Source of the DNA: SAT2750 sp963581185
Lineage (GTDB): Bacteria; Planctomycetota; Planctomycetia; Pirellulales; Pirellulaceae
NCBI GenBank assembly: GCA_963581185.1
Contig: CAUZOB010000038.1
Location: forward strand, 1-30,516
Direction: 5' to 3'
DNA length: 30,516 nt
The first letter of the stretch is position 1. Each line of letters opens with the position of its first letter. A program made the translations under genes and the position numbers. The notes beneath the pieces were generated by a model. That model saw only the letters and a list, made by a program, of their open reading frames with translations, did no database searches and was not told the origin of the DNA. Positions 1-6,624 of this stretch are shown here, one piece after another.

Positions 1-129
1 AAGTTGATCGAGCAGCACCAGCTGGACTTGCTTGTGATGAATACCAAGGACGACGATCAACTGGCGATGCATGGACTGGCCTACCCGTTGACGATTGAGC
101 TGTGCGAAATCCCGCTGCTGTTGTTGTGA
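1..129 (+). CDS. C-terminal end of a universal-stress-like protein (partial)
   Basis: An open frame enters from the left edge and stops with TGA at 127-129, giving 42 residues. It reads IEQHQLDLLVMNTKDDDQ and later AYPLTIELCEIPLLLL. The 'DLLVM' strand, a short linker and a final hydrophobic strand resemble the last third of a UspA-type nucleotide-binding domain, where 'D-L-I-V-M-G' precedes the ATP loop. The usual G-x2-G-x9-G-S/T loop is not obvious, so this could be a non-ATP-binding Usp or another Rossmann-like protein. It ends 47 bp before the antiporter gene in the same direction, and Usp domains are often found next to or fused with antiporters. The family call is tentative because most of the gene lies outside the window. 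Confidence 0.5.
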   Translation, partial: KLIEQHQLDLLVMNTKDDDQLAMHGLAYPLTIELCEIPLLLL

Positions 130-176
130 AAATCCAACTCCCACGAAAACCAGCCTTTTCCTGAGCGGTCAAAGTC

Positions 177-1658
177 ATGCTGTCGTTACTGGCAAGTCAA
201 TCAGAAGTCTCCGTGGCGGTCCGCCTGCTATTTGCCGGGCTGCTGGTGGGCCTGATCGTCTGCCTGGCCCTGGAGGAAAAGCTGCACGCAAAGAAGTCGG
301 TGATTGCCGGCGTTTTTGCCATCGTCTGCCTACTGGCTGGCAGCGCCTGCCAGATTCTGCCCTTCGCACCCGTGGTGGTGGGATCGACGGAGATAGTCGA
401 GCAGGCGGACGTTCCGGCGGAGAGTGAGGTTGATCATCCAGCAGAGCACACCAGGACGCACGAAGGTGGTCACGAGATCAAGATGCCGGTCTACATCCCT
501 GGCATCGACTGGGGCGTGATTGCCATCATCCTGGGATCGAGCCTGTTCGTGGACGTCACCAGCCGGTCCGGCCTGTTCACCTGGATTGCCATCAAGGTCA
601 CCAAGGCCTCGGGGGGTGATCCGCTGAGGCTGCTCTACTGTTACGGCATCATGACGGTCGTGTTTTCCGCAGTCCTGAACAACGTGACCGCGATGATCAT
701 CGTGGGGTCGCTGACTGTGGTCTCACTCGACAAGCTCGAGCTGCGAGACAAGTTGATGGGCTTTCTGCTGATCGAGGGCTTGTTAACCAACGTGGGTGGC
801 CTGCTGACGCTGATCAGTTCTGTTCCCAACATCATCGTCGGTACGGCAGCGGGCATCAGTTTTGTCGAGTTCTTTGTCAAATCAAGCCCCTACGTTCTGG
901 TTGCAACCATCCTGACGCTCTGGATGGGTGCCCGGCTGTTCGCCATTCGCAGCATCAAGGATGCCACGGCGAAAGTGCTGGCCAAAGAGCAGGTAGCCGG
1001 ATTCGATGAAACGGATGGCATCGAGAGCTGGGGCTTCTTCTGGTTCTCTGTAGTGATGTTGCTGTTGTTCATTTGCACGATTGCCACTACCAGTGCGCTG
1101 CCCTTCATTAGTGACCTGGAGATGGGCTACGTGGCGCTCTCCTTCGCCGGCATCATGTTGGTTCGTTTCAAGTCAGAGGCGGACCAGTTTTACAAGGCAA
1201 TCGACTGGGACTTGATCGCCTTCTTCATGTCACTCTTCGTGGTCATCTACGTGATGGAACATGCCCAGGTCCTGACAGAAATCGGCAACGGAATGCAGCT
1301 GGTGCTTAACCAGATCACTGCCCCGGTGGCTGGCATCACGGATGCCTCGATGCTCCTGATTGGTGCAGCTGGATTCAGCAGCGTGACGGACAACATCCCG
1401 CTGGCGGCGATGCTCTCAAATATTCTCAGCGAGTTGGGGACGCCGTCGGAATCGGGACTCTGGTGGTCGGTCATTTTTGGAGCCAACCTGGGTGGCAACC
1501 TGACTCCGATCGGGTCGGCCTCGACGCTGGTTGCCGTGACGATCATGCACAAGCACAAGATCCCGATCTCCTTCGCCGGTTTCGTAAAGATCGCCCTGCC
1601 CTACGCACTTATCCAGATCGGATTGGCAACAGTCTACGTGGTGATCTTCCTGCGGTAA
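177..1658 (+). CDS. nhaD: NhaD/ArsB-superfamily Na+/H+ antiporter-like membrane protein
   Basis: This 493-residue integral membrane protein belongs to the ion transporter (ArsB/NhaD/CitMHS) superfamily and would exchange cations for protons at the inner membrane. I see roughly eleven or twelve hydrophobic segments. The two pseudo-symmetric signature regions are present: VLNNVTAMIIVGS and LLTNVGGLLTLISSVPNIIVG near residues 165-225, and SSVTDNIPLAAML with GANLGGNLTPIGSAST near residues 407-450. The N-terminal segment LEEKLHAKKSVIAG resembles the start of NhaD proteins. A soluble loop at about residues 75-105 holds four histidines in 13 residues (HPAEHTRTHEGGH), which is unusual and could sense metal or pH. 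The start is the ATG at 177, with no clear ribosome site upstream. Substrate (Na+, Li+ or an anion) cannot be told from the sequence. It converges on dcd with a 72-bp gap. Confidence 0.82.
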   Translation: MLSLLASQSEVSVAVRLLFAGLLVGLIVCLALEEKLHAKKSVIAGVFAIVCLLAGSACQILPFAPVVVGSTEIVEQADVPAESEVDHPAEHTRTHEGGHEIKMPVYIPGIDWGVIAIILGSSLFVDVTSRSGLFTWIAIKVTKASGGDPLRLLYCYGIMTVVFSAVLNNVTAMIIVGSLTVVSLDKLELRDKLMGFLLIEGLLTNVGGLLTLISSVPNIIVGTAAGISFVEFFVKSSPYVLVATILTLWMGARLFAIRSIKDATAKVLAKEQVAGFDETDGIESWGFFWFSVVMLLLFICTIATTSALPFISDLEMGYVALSFAGIMLVRFKSEADQFYKAIDWDLIAFFMSLFVVIYVMEHAQVLTEIGNGMQLVLNQITAPVAGITDASMLLIGAAGFSSVTDNIPLAAMLSNILSELGTPSESGLWWSVIFGANLGGNLTPIGSASTLVAVTIMHKHKIPISFAGFVKIALPYALIQIGLATVYVVIFLR

Positions 1659-1730
1659 GCGGCCGAAGGATGGAGCGGGGTTATCGATGCCCGCTGGCGG
1701 CTCGCCACGAATCGCTGCATCACAGCCCGC

Positions 1731-2309
1731 TTACTTGGCCCGAGAGCGGCCGAAGTCGATCGTCAGCTGGGGGTCATCCTGCTCGGCATTGGGATTGAGT
1801 TCCTTGTAGAGCAAGCTGGGCTGGATATCCCGGTTGTTGTTGTACTTATCGCTGGAGTACTCGTCGTATTCGCCGGTCAATTCGTGGTAGAAGATCTGAC
1901 AAATCGGCACTCCCGGATAGATCCTGACCGGCTGCACGGCAAACAGGGAGAGCGTCCAGAAGCCGCGGAAACCGACATCACCAAAGCCAGCTGTGACGTT
2001 GACGAAGAGGCCAAGTCGTCCGACGGAGGAGCGGCCCTCAACCATCGGCACCAGATCATGCGTCTCCGTCCGTTCCTCTGTACGTCCCAGGTAGATCTGG
2101 TTGGGATTGAGCACGATTCCTGTTTCGGGGATATGGATACGCCGCACGCGATTGACCTGGCGCATATCGAGCACGACTTCCTCGTAAGTCAGCAACTCGT
2201 CATGCAATGACAGGTTGTAGCTATTGGGATTGAGGTTCTTTTCGTCGAACGGGTCGATTTGTATCGACCCACCGGCTCGCTTGCGAATCTCATCGCCCGA
2301 AAGAATCAT
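1731..2309 (-). CDS. dcd: dCTP deaminase family protein with substituted catalytic glutamate
   Basis: This 192-residue protein is a full-length member of the dCTP deaminase/dUTPase trimer fold, which turns dCTP into dUTP for thymidylate synthesis. Diagnostic stretches are PFDEKNLNPNSYNLSL (residues 20-35), VEGRSSVGRLGLF (90-102), TAGFGDVGFRG (106-116) and a C-terminal NNNRDIQPSLLYK tail that closes over the site. The arginine of GRLG (R98) and the alanine of TAG (A107) are kept. The residue expected to be the catalytic general base, glutamate in the family motif T-L-E (E138 in E. coli, E145 in M. jannaschii), is serine here (S121, codon TCC, bases 1947-1949). No other glutamate is close by in sequence. 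It may be inactive, regulatory, or use a different base. It lies 75 bp downstream of nth on the same strand and probably shares its transcript. Confidence 0.9.
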   Translation of the reverse strand: MILSGDEIRKRAGGSIQIDPFDEKNLNPNSYNLSLHDELLTYEEVVLDMRQVNRVRRIHIPETGIVLNPNQIYLGRTEERTETHDLVPMVEGRSSVGRLGLFVNVTAGFGDVGFRGFWTLSLFAVQPVRIYPGVPICQIFYHELTGEYDEYSSDKYNNNRDIQPSLLYKELNPNAEQDDPQLTIDFGRSRAK

Positions 2310-2384
2310 CGCTTATGACCCTGTCCAAAACGGTCCTGCCGGCAAGCTGGCGCCTGCGGAAAGTCAACTGGGACCTGGTAGTTA

Positions 2385-3041
2385 TTAATGATCGACTCCA
2401 ATACGTGGGCAGAGCCGCTCCATATGACACTGCTGGCACCGTGCCTTCCGAGAATTGCAGACCTGCCGACCATGGTGAATCATACGATGCGAGTAGGCAA
2501 TCCACTGAGGGCGCGGCAGCAGCTCCATCAAGTCCCGCTCGACTTTCACCGGATCGGTTTCGCTGGTTAGTCCCAGTCGGCGGCTGATTCGTCCGACATG
2601 CGTATCGACGACCACCCCGCTGGCTTTCCCCATGGCAGTTCCCAGCACGACATTGGCGGTCTTGCGTCCCACGCCGGGCAGCACCACCAGCTGGTCGAGC
2701 TCTTCCGGAACCTGACCGCCATGCTTGTCGACCAGCTGCCGGGCACAGCCCCGAATATTCTTGGCCTTGGCGCGAAAGAAACCGGCACTCTGAACCAGCT
2801 TCTCAACTTGCCGCTGGGTCGCGACAGCCAGTGTTTCAGCTGTCGGATACTTGGCGAACAGATCTTTGGTAACGATGTTCACTCGCTCATCCGTACACTG
2901 GGCTGAGAGGATGGTAGCGATCAACAACTGGAAAGGCGAATCGTAATGCAACGCGCAGTCGGCGTCGGGATAGTCCTTCGCCAGCTGTCGTACGACGCGT
3001 GCAGCGTATCGTTTCTCTGCTGCCGTTGCAGTGCCTGCCAT
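2385..3041 (-). CDS. nth: Endonuclease III, base-excision DNA glycosylase/AP lyase
   Basis: The product removes oxidised pyrimidines from DNA and cleaves the abasic site. From the ATG at 3041 it has 218 residues, close to the 211 of E. coli Nth. The helix-hairpin-helix LPGVGRKTANVVL sits at residues 121-133 with the catalytic lysine at K127, and the catalytic aspartate is in VDTHV (D146). The C-terminal 4Fe-4S cluster has the exact family spacing C-x6-C-x2-C-x5-C at C195, C202, C205 and C211. The frame stays open upstream to a GTG at 3140, but those 33 extra residues are proline/serine-rich and unlike the family, so I prefer the internal ATG; no ribosome site decides it. It starts a minus-strand pair with dcd and is divergent from the BI-1 gene. 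Confidence 0.93.
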   Translation of the reverse strand: MAGTATAAEKRYAARVVRQLAKDYPDADCALHYDSPFQLLIATILSAQCTDERVNIVTKDLFAKYPTAETLAVATQRQVEKLVQSAGFFRAKAKNIRGCARQLVDKHGGQVPEELDQLVVLPGVGRKTANVVLGTAMGKASGVVVDTHVGRISRRLGLTSETDPVKVERDLMELLPRPQWIAYSHRMIHHGRQVCNSRKARCQQCHMERLCPRIGVDH

Positions 3042-3181
3042 GGCATCCGAGGGGTGAGAGAGTCGGGATGTCGTTCCCCTGTCTGGTCGAAATTCAGATT
3101 GATGTCCGACCGCGGGTGATTCTGCGCCGGGGCGGGTCACTTGTCAAGCAGTTGCCAGCCTGCGATGGCCACAGTCCAATA

Positions 3182-3210
3182 TTGACAGCATCCCGAGATG
3201 GCTCGAAAAT
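3182..3210 (+). promoter_or_regulatory. Candidate sigma70-like promoter for the BI-1/folE/moa run
   Basis: A consensus -35 hexamer TTGACA (3182-3187) is followed after 17 bp by GAAAAT (3205-3210), a 4/6 match to the -10 consensus. Transcription would begin near 3217, about 36-40 bp before the ATG of the BI-1 family gene, which has its own GAGGAG ribosome site. The position fits. The -10 is only moderate and planctomycete promoter preferences are poorly known. Confidence 0.4.
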
Positions 3211-3252
3211 AGATTTGTCGATTCGATCGTACGGGCACCCCACGAGGAGAGC

Positions 3253-3996
3253 ATGATGTCGTACCAGCAATACCAGGTGGATGAAGCTTCCGCTCTGTCC
3301 GCTTCTGCCATGGCCATTCACGCTGGTGAATCTGAGCGGACCGGTTTCATTCGCCGCACTTACACCCATCTGGCAGGAGCGGTCGGCCTGTTCGTGCTGA
3401 TTGAAATGGCAGTCTTCACACTACTGCCCGAAGCAACACTGGCGAAAACCGTCGGGGCCATGACACGGGGATACATGTGGCTGGTCGTTCTGGGTGCTTT
3501 TATGGTGGTCAGCATGGTTGCCAACAGCTGGGCCGCCAACGCCAAGTCAGCGGGCATGCAATACGCCGGGCTGGCTTTATATATCGTTGTCGAGGCCGTG
3601 ATTTTTGTCCCGCTTTTATACATGGCCCGCCGCTTTGGAGATCCCGGCACGATTGGTTCGGCAGGACTGATCACGACCGTTGTGTTTGCCGGGCTGACAA
3701 TGATCACGTTCGTCACACGTGCCGACTTCGGCTGGATGGGTCGCGTGTTGATGCTGCTGGCATTGGCCTTCATGGGCGCAATCATCTGTGGCATGGTTTT
3801 CGGCTTCCACCTGGGAACCGCTTTCTCCTGTCTCGGCATCGCCCTGGCCGGAGGCTACATCCTTTACTACACCTCCGAGATCATGCATCGGTTCCGTACC
3901 GACCAGCACGTGGTCGCGGCACTCTGCCTGTTCGCCGCCGTCGCCCTGCTGTTCTGGTATGTGCTGCGGTTGATCATGGCCTTACAGCGTGACTGA
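3253..3996 (+). CDS. Bax inhibitor-1 (BI-1/YccA/TMBIM) family membrane protein
   Basis: This 247-residue inner-membrane protein has about seven hydrophobic segments, the usual number for the family. Family hallmarks are an N-terminal cytoplasmic stretch ending FIRRTYTHLAGAVG, and a C-terminal part with GGYILYYTSEIMHRF followed by the last helix VAALCLFAAVALLFWYVLRL. Bacterial homologues include calcium-leak channel BsYetJ and the FtsH modulator YccA, so a role in ion leak or membrane-protein quality control is possible but not shown. Two ATGs stand in tandem at 3253 and 3256. The GAGGAG at 3244-3249 is 3 nt from the first and 6 nt from the second, so translation may really begin at 3256. The next gene begins within 10 bp of its stop, consistent with an operon. 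Confidence 0.88.
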   Translation: MMSYQQYQVDEASALSASAMAIHAGESERTGFIRRTYTHLAGAVGLFVLIEMAVFTLLPEATLAKTVGAMTRGYMWLVVLGAFMVVSMVANSWAANAKSAGMQYAGLALYIVVEAVIFVPLLYMARRFGDPGTIGSAGLITTVVFAGLTMITFVTRADFGWMGRVLMLLALAFMGAIICGMVFGFHLGTAFSCLGIALAGGYILYYTSEIMHRFRTDQHVVAALCLFAAVALLFWYVLRLIMALQRD

Positions 3997-4002
3997 CCGG
4001 TG

Positions 4003-4401
4003 ATGAACGATCCACTGCAATTCGATCCTCGCTATTTACAGGGGATCGAGTATTTCAACGAATGCGAATTTTTCGAGGCGCATGAAGTCTGGGAAGATCT
4101 CTGGAGCGAGGTCCAGGGGCATCCGCGCAAGTTCTACCAGGGGTTGATCCAGGTGGCCGTCTGCCTGCATCACTTTGGCAACGGCAACATCCGCGGCGCC
4201 CGCAAGCTCTACCACTCCAGCTGCACTTACCTGAGCGAGTACCAGCCCCGTTTCGAGGGACTCGATATAGAGAAGTTGATTCGGGAATTAACCAGCTGCT
4301 GCCGGGAATTTCTGGATAGTGAAGAGGAGTTTCCTCAGTCGGAGATCGTGGTCGACTTGATTCCGGAGATTCACCTCGAGGCCGAACCAGAGGCTGGCTA
4401 A
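4003..4401 (+). CDS. DUF309 family protein
   Basis: The product is about 132 residues and matches the DUF309 helical family. The hallmark is GIEYFNECEFFEAHEVWEDLW (roughly residues 14-34), where the EAHEVWE histidine/glutamates are the most conserved part, followed by RKFYQGLIQVAVCLHHF and GNIRGARKLY. The function of this family is not known to me; the conserved His/Glu positions would suit a small metal or ligand site, which is only an inference. A GTG at 4000 directly precedes the ATG at 4003 and either may be used. It starts 6 bp after the BI-1 gene stop, in the same direction. The acidic tail (EIHLEAEPEAG) lies outside the conserved core. Confidence 0.8.
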   Translation: MNDPLQFDPRYLQGIEYFNECEFFEAHEVWEDLWSEVQGHPRKFYQGLIQVAVCLHHFGNGNIRGARKLYHSSCTYLSEYQPRFEGLDIEKLIRELTSCCREFLDSEEEFPQSEIVVDLIPEIHLEAEPEAG

Positions 4402-4586
4402 CCGTCGGTGGTCGACATGCCGGCGACAAGTCCTGACCCGCCGCCAGATTTTCTTCGATACTCCAGGCACCTCGGCCCAGCAGTCAACGGGTTGTTGACC
4501 TCGAAGTGTCAGGACATAGGATGGACGGTTGCCGCGGACGTTATTTCCCTGGCCAGAGAATCTCGAATCCCAGAGCGGTGCTCGCG

Positions 4587-5180
4587 ATGACAACTTCCAT
4601 AATTCCCAGTGAACAGGTAGACCTGGACCGGATTGCCGCCGCCGTACGGGAGATCCTGGCCGCCGTCGGCGAGGATCCGGACCGCGAGGGGCTGCTGGAA
4701 ACCCCCCAACGCGTTGCTCGCATGTACGCCGAGATGTTCAGCGGGCTGCATGCAGATCCTCGTGAGCACACGGACAAGTTCTTCGAGGAAAAGTACGACG
4801 AGGTTGTACTGGTTCGGGACATTAGTTTTTGCAGCATGTGCGAGCATCACTTGCTGCCGTTCATGGGCAAAGCACACATTGGTTACATGCCCAGCGGCCG
4901 CGTGATCGGGCTGAGCAAGCTGGCCCGCGTGGTCGAGGTGATTGCCCGGCGGCCACAGGTCCAGGAACGGATGACCGAGGAAATCGCTGACCTGCTGGTT
5001 GAAGAACTGGATGCCAAGGGTGTCGCAGTCGTGGTCGAAGCATCGCATTCCTGCATGACCATCCGCGGAGTCCGCAAACCTGGCAGCCTCTGTGTCACCT
5101 CGGCAATGAAGGGGATCTTCCGATCGAATCTCTCAAGTCGCTCGGAGATAATGCAGTTGATTTACGGCAACCACCGGTAA
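4587..5180 (+). CDS. folE: GTP cyclohydrolase I
   Basis: FolE opens GTP and rearranges it to 7,8-dihydroneopterin triphosphate, the first step to folate-type pterins (and to queuosine through related products). From the ATG at 4587 the protein has 197 residues, within the family range. The zinc site is complete: C85 and H88 in CSMCEHHLLPF, and C156 in EASHSCMTIRG. The nucleotide-binding VIGLSKLARVVEVIARRPQVQE helix region is also typical. The frame is open back to a GTG at 4506, but the extra 27 residues do not resemble the family and overlap an otherwise non-coding 185-bp gap after DUF309. It ends 7 bp before the next gene. Note that moaA further down the same run also uses GTP. Confidence 0.96.
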   Translation: MTTSIIPSEQVDLDRIAAAVREILAAVGEDPDREGLLETPQRVARMYAEMFSGLHADPREHTDKFFEEKYDEVVLVRDISFCSMCEHHLLPFMGKAHIGYMPSGRVIGLSKLARVVEVIARRPQVQERMTEEIADLLVEELDAKGVAVVVEASHSCMTIRGVRKPGSLCVTSAMKGIFRSNLSSRSEIMQLIYGNHR

Positions 5181-5187
5181 AAGCTCC

Positions 5188-6060
5188 GTGTCACTGCTCT
5201 GGCATATACTGCAGTTCCTGGTACGCACAGCGATGGGAATCTCCCTCTCGCTGCGACTCAGTTCCTCCCGTCAGATTCCCGCCGGTTTCTTCCGAGTTCA
5301 CCTCTGGGTGGTGATGGGGATTACCGTGCTGGCGACATTGGTAGGATTCTCGCTCGACCGTGCGCCGGACGTTGCCGCCACCGCAGTCAAAGCGACTGAA
5401 GTGAATCCCGCTGATGCCAAGCCAGGGACAGCTGCAGAAGCAACTGCTGAGCAGCCATCGGAGTTACGTCCAACCCTGGCACTGCTCTTTTCCCTGGCGG
5501 TTGTGACCAGTTACGTCGGCGCCAGTTGCTGGTTCTACCATGCCCATCGGATGGGCCGCTTGCTGACCACGCTGACTGCACTCCTGTTGGCTGCCCAGGT
5601 TGGCTGGACCGCTGTCGGACCGGACCAGGCCTGGACGCTCGACAACTGGCCACAATTCATTGGCAGCCTGACAGCAGCGATGCTGCTGGGAACAACCATC
5701 ACAGCCATGCTGCTTGGCCACTGGTACCTGAATGAACCGGGCATGCAGCTGGCGCCACTCAATCGACTGCTGAACCTGGTCGTACTGGCGATCATTGTGC
5801 GGGTGCTGGTCTGCGGGAGCGGTGTCATCTATACCCTCGCGACCGCAGACGACATCAATGCTCGCTGGTGGATGTTCGTCACATTCCGCTGGCTCGGTGG
5901 TTTCGCGGGACTCCTGCTGCTGACCATCATGGCTCGCCTGACCCTGCGAATTCCGAACACCCAGAGTGCGACTGGGATCCTCTACGCTGCCACAATTCTG
6001 GCGATCCTGGGCGAATTGACTTCGCAGCTACTGTCCGACACATCCGGAATTCACTTATGA
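5188..6060 (+). CDS. Multi-pass membrane protein of unknown function
   Basis: I do not recognise a named family. The 290-residue product has about seven hydrophobic stretches: one near residues 38-55, then after an Ala/Glu/Pro-rich soluble linker (about 57-92) a series from about residue 95 to 285. The sequence LLGHWYLNEPGMQLAPLNRLLNL near residues 176-198 stands out as a likely conserved motif, with a histidine and tryptophan inside or at the edge of a helix that could bind a cofactor such as haem; this is speculation. The start is GTG at 5188, 7 bp after the folE stop; an in-frame ATG at 5233 would remove 15 residues. It is followed by another unknown membrane protein and the FAD/Fe-S dehydrogenase, so it may be part of a membrane electron-transfer unit. 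Confidence 0.75.
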   Translation: MSLLWHILQFLVRTAMGISLSLRLSSSRQIPAGFFRVHLWVVMGITVLATLVGFSLDRAPDVAATAVKATEVNPADAKPGTAAEATAEQPSELRPTLALLFSLAVVTSYVGASCWFYHAHRMGRLLTTLTALLLAAQVGWTAVGPDQAWTLDNWPQFIGSLTAAMLLGTTITAMLLGHWYLNEPGMQLAPLNRLLNLVVLAIIVRVLVCGSGVIYTLATADDINARWWMFVTFRWLGGFAGLLLLTIMARLTLRIPNTQSATGILYAATILAILGELTSQLLSDTSGIHL

Positions 6061-6121
6061 TGAGGATTGGCCTCGCGACAGCGCCAACTGGCTGCCCTAG
6101 AGCAACAAAACTCGTGTCCTC

Positions 6122-6622
6122 ATGAACGTAACTTTCGCCTGCATCCAATGTGGCGGGACGACTCGGCTGGTCTACTCGCACGAGCTGACGCAGCTAACTT
6201 GCCAGCATTGCGAGCAGACTCATCCGATAAGTGCAGCTGCAGCCCAGAAGTGTGCAGCCAGCGAGCACGATGATCTTGACCGCTGCCTGGTCTGCCCCAG
6301 CGACGGCCTGTTCATCCGCAAGGACTTTTCACAGCGTCTCGGGATCACGATTATCACCATTGGCTTCATCGCCAGCAGTATTGCCTGGTACTACTACTAC
6401 ACGATCCTGAGTTATGGCATTCTGTTTGCGTCGGCGTTACTGGACATCATGCTGTTTTTCGTCGTCGGCAATCTACTCGAGTGCTACCGCTGTCACACAC
6501 AGTTCCGGGGTTTCCGGGAAGGCGAAGACCAGACCGGTTTTGACCTGGTGATTCATGAGCGGGAGCGGCAGTTTGAAGCTCGTCTGCAGCAGGCAGCTTC
6601 CGCCCGGCGGGGAGATCCCTGA
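6122..6622 (+). CDS. Zinc-ribbon protein with two membrane helices, function unknown
   Basis: The 166-residue product has a zinc-ribbon-like N terminus (CIQCGG at residues 7-12, CQHC at 27-30), a second cysteine pair CLVC at about 55-58, then two hydrophobic helices spanning about 74-120, and a fourth pair CYRC at about 121-124. The C-terminal 40 residues are charged and probably cytoplasmic. Four CxxC pairs can make two metal sites on either side of a helical hairpin. I know no specific function for this arrangement. The stop codon lies 2 bp before the GTG start of the dehydrogenase gene, so it is almost certainly translated from the same transcript, and a partnership with that enzyme is plausible but not proven. 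Confidence 0.75.
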   Translation: MNVTFACIQCGGTTRLVYSHELTQLTCQHCEQTHPISAAAAQKCAASEHDDLDRCLVCPSDGLFIRKDFSQRLGITIITIGFIASSIAWYYYYTILSYGILFASALLDIMLFFVVGNLLECYRCHTQFRGFREGEDQTGFDLVIHERERQFEARLQQAASARRGDP

Positions 6623-6624
6623 TC

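Noticed and set aside
1674..1695. Hairpin AGCGGG and CCCGCT after the antiporter gene
   Set aside because: The arms are only 6 bp with a 10-nt loop and there is no T-run, so a terminator cannot be supported.
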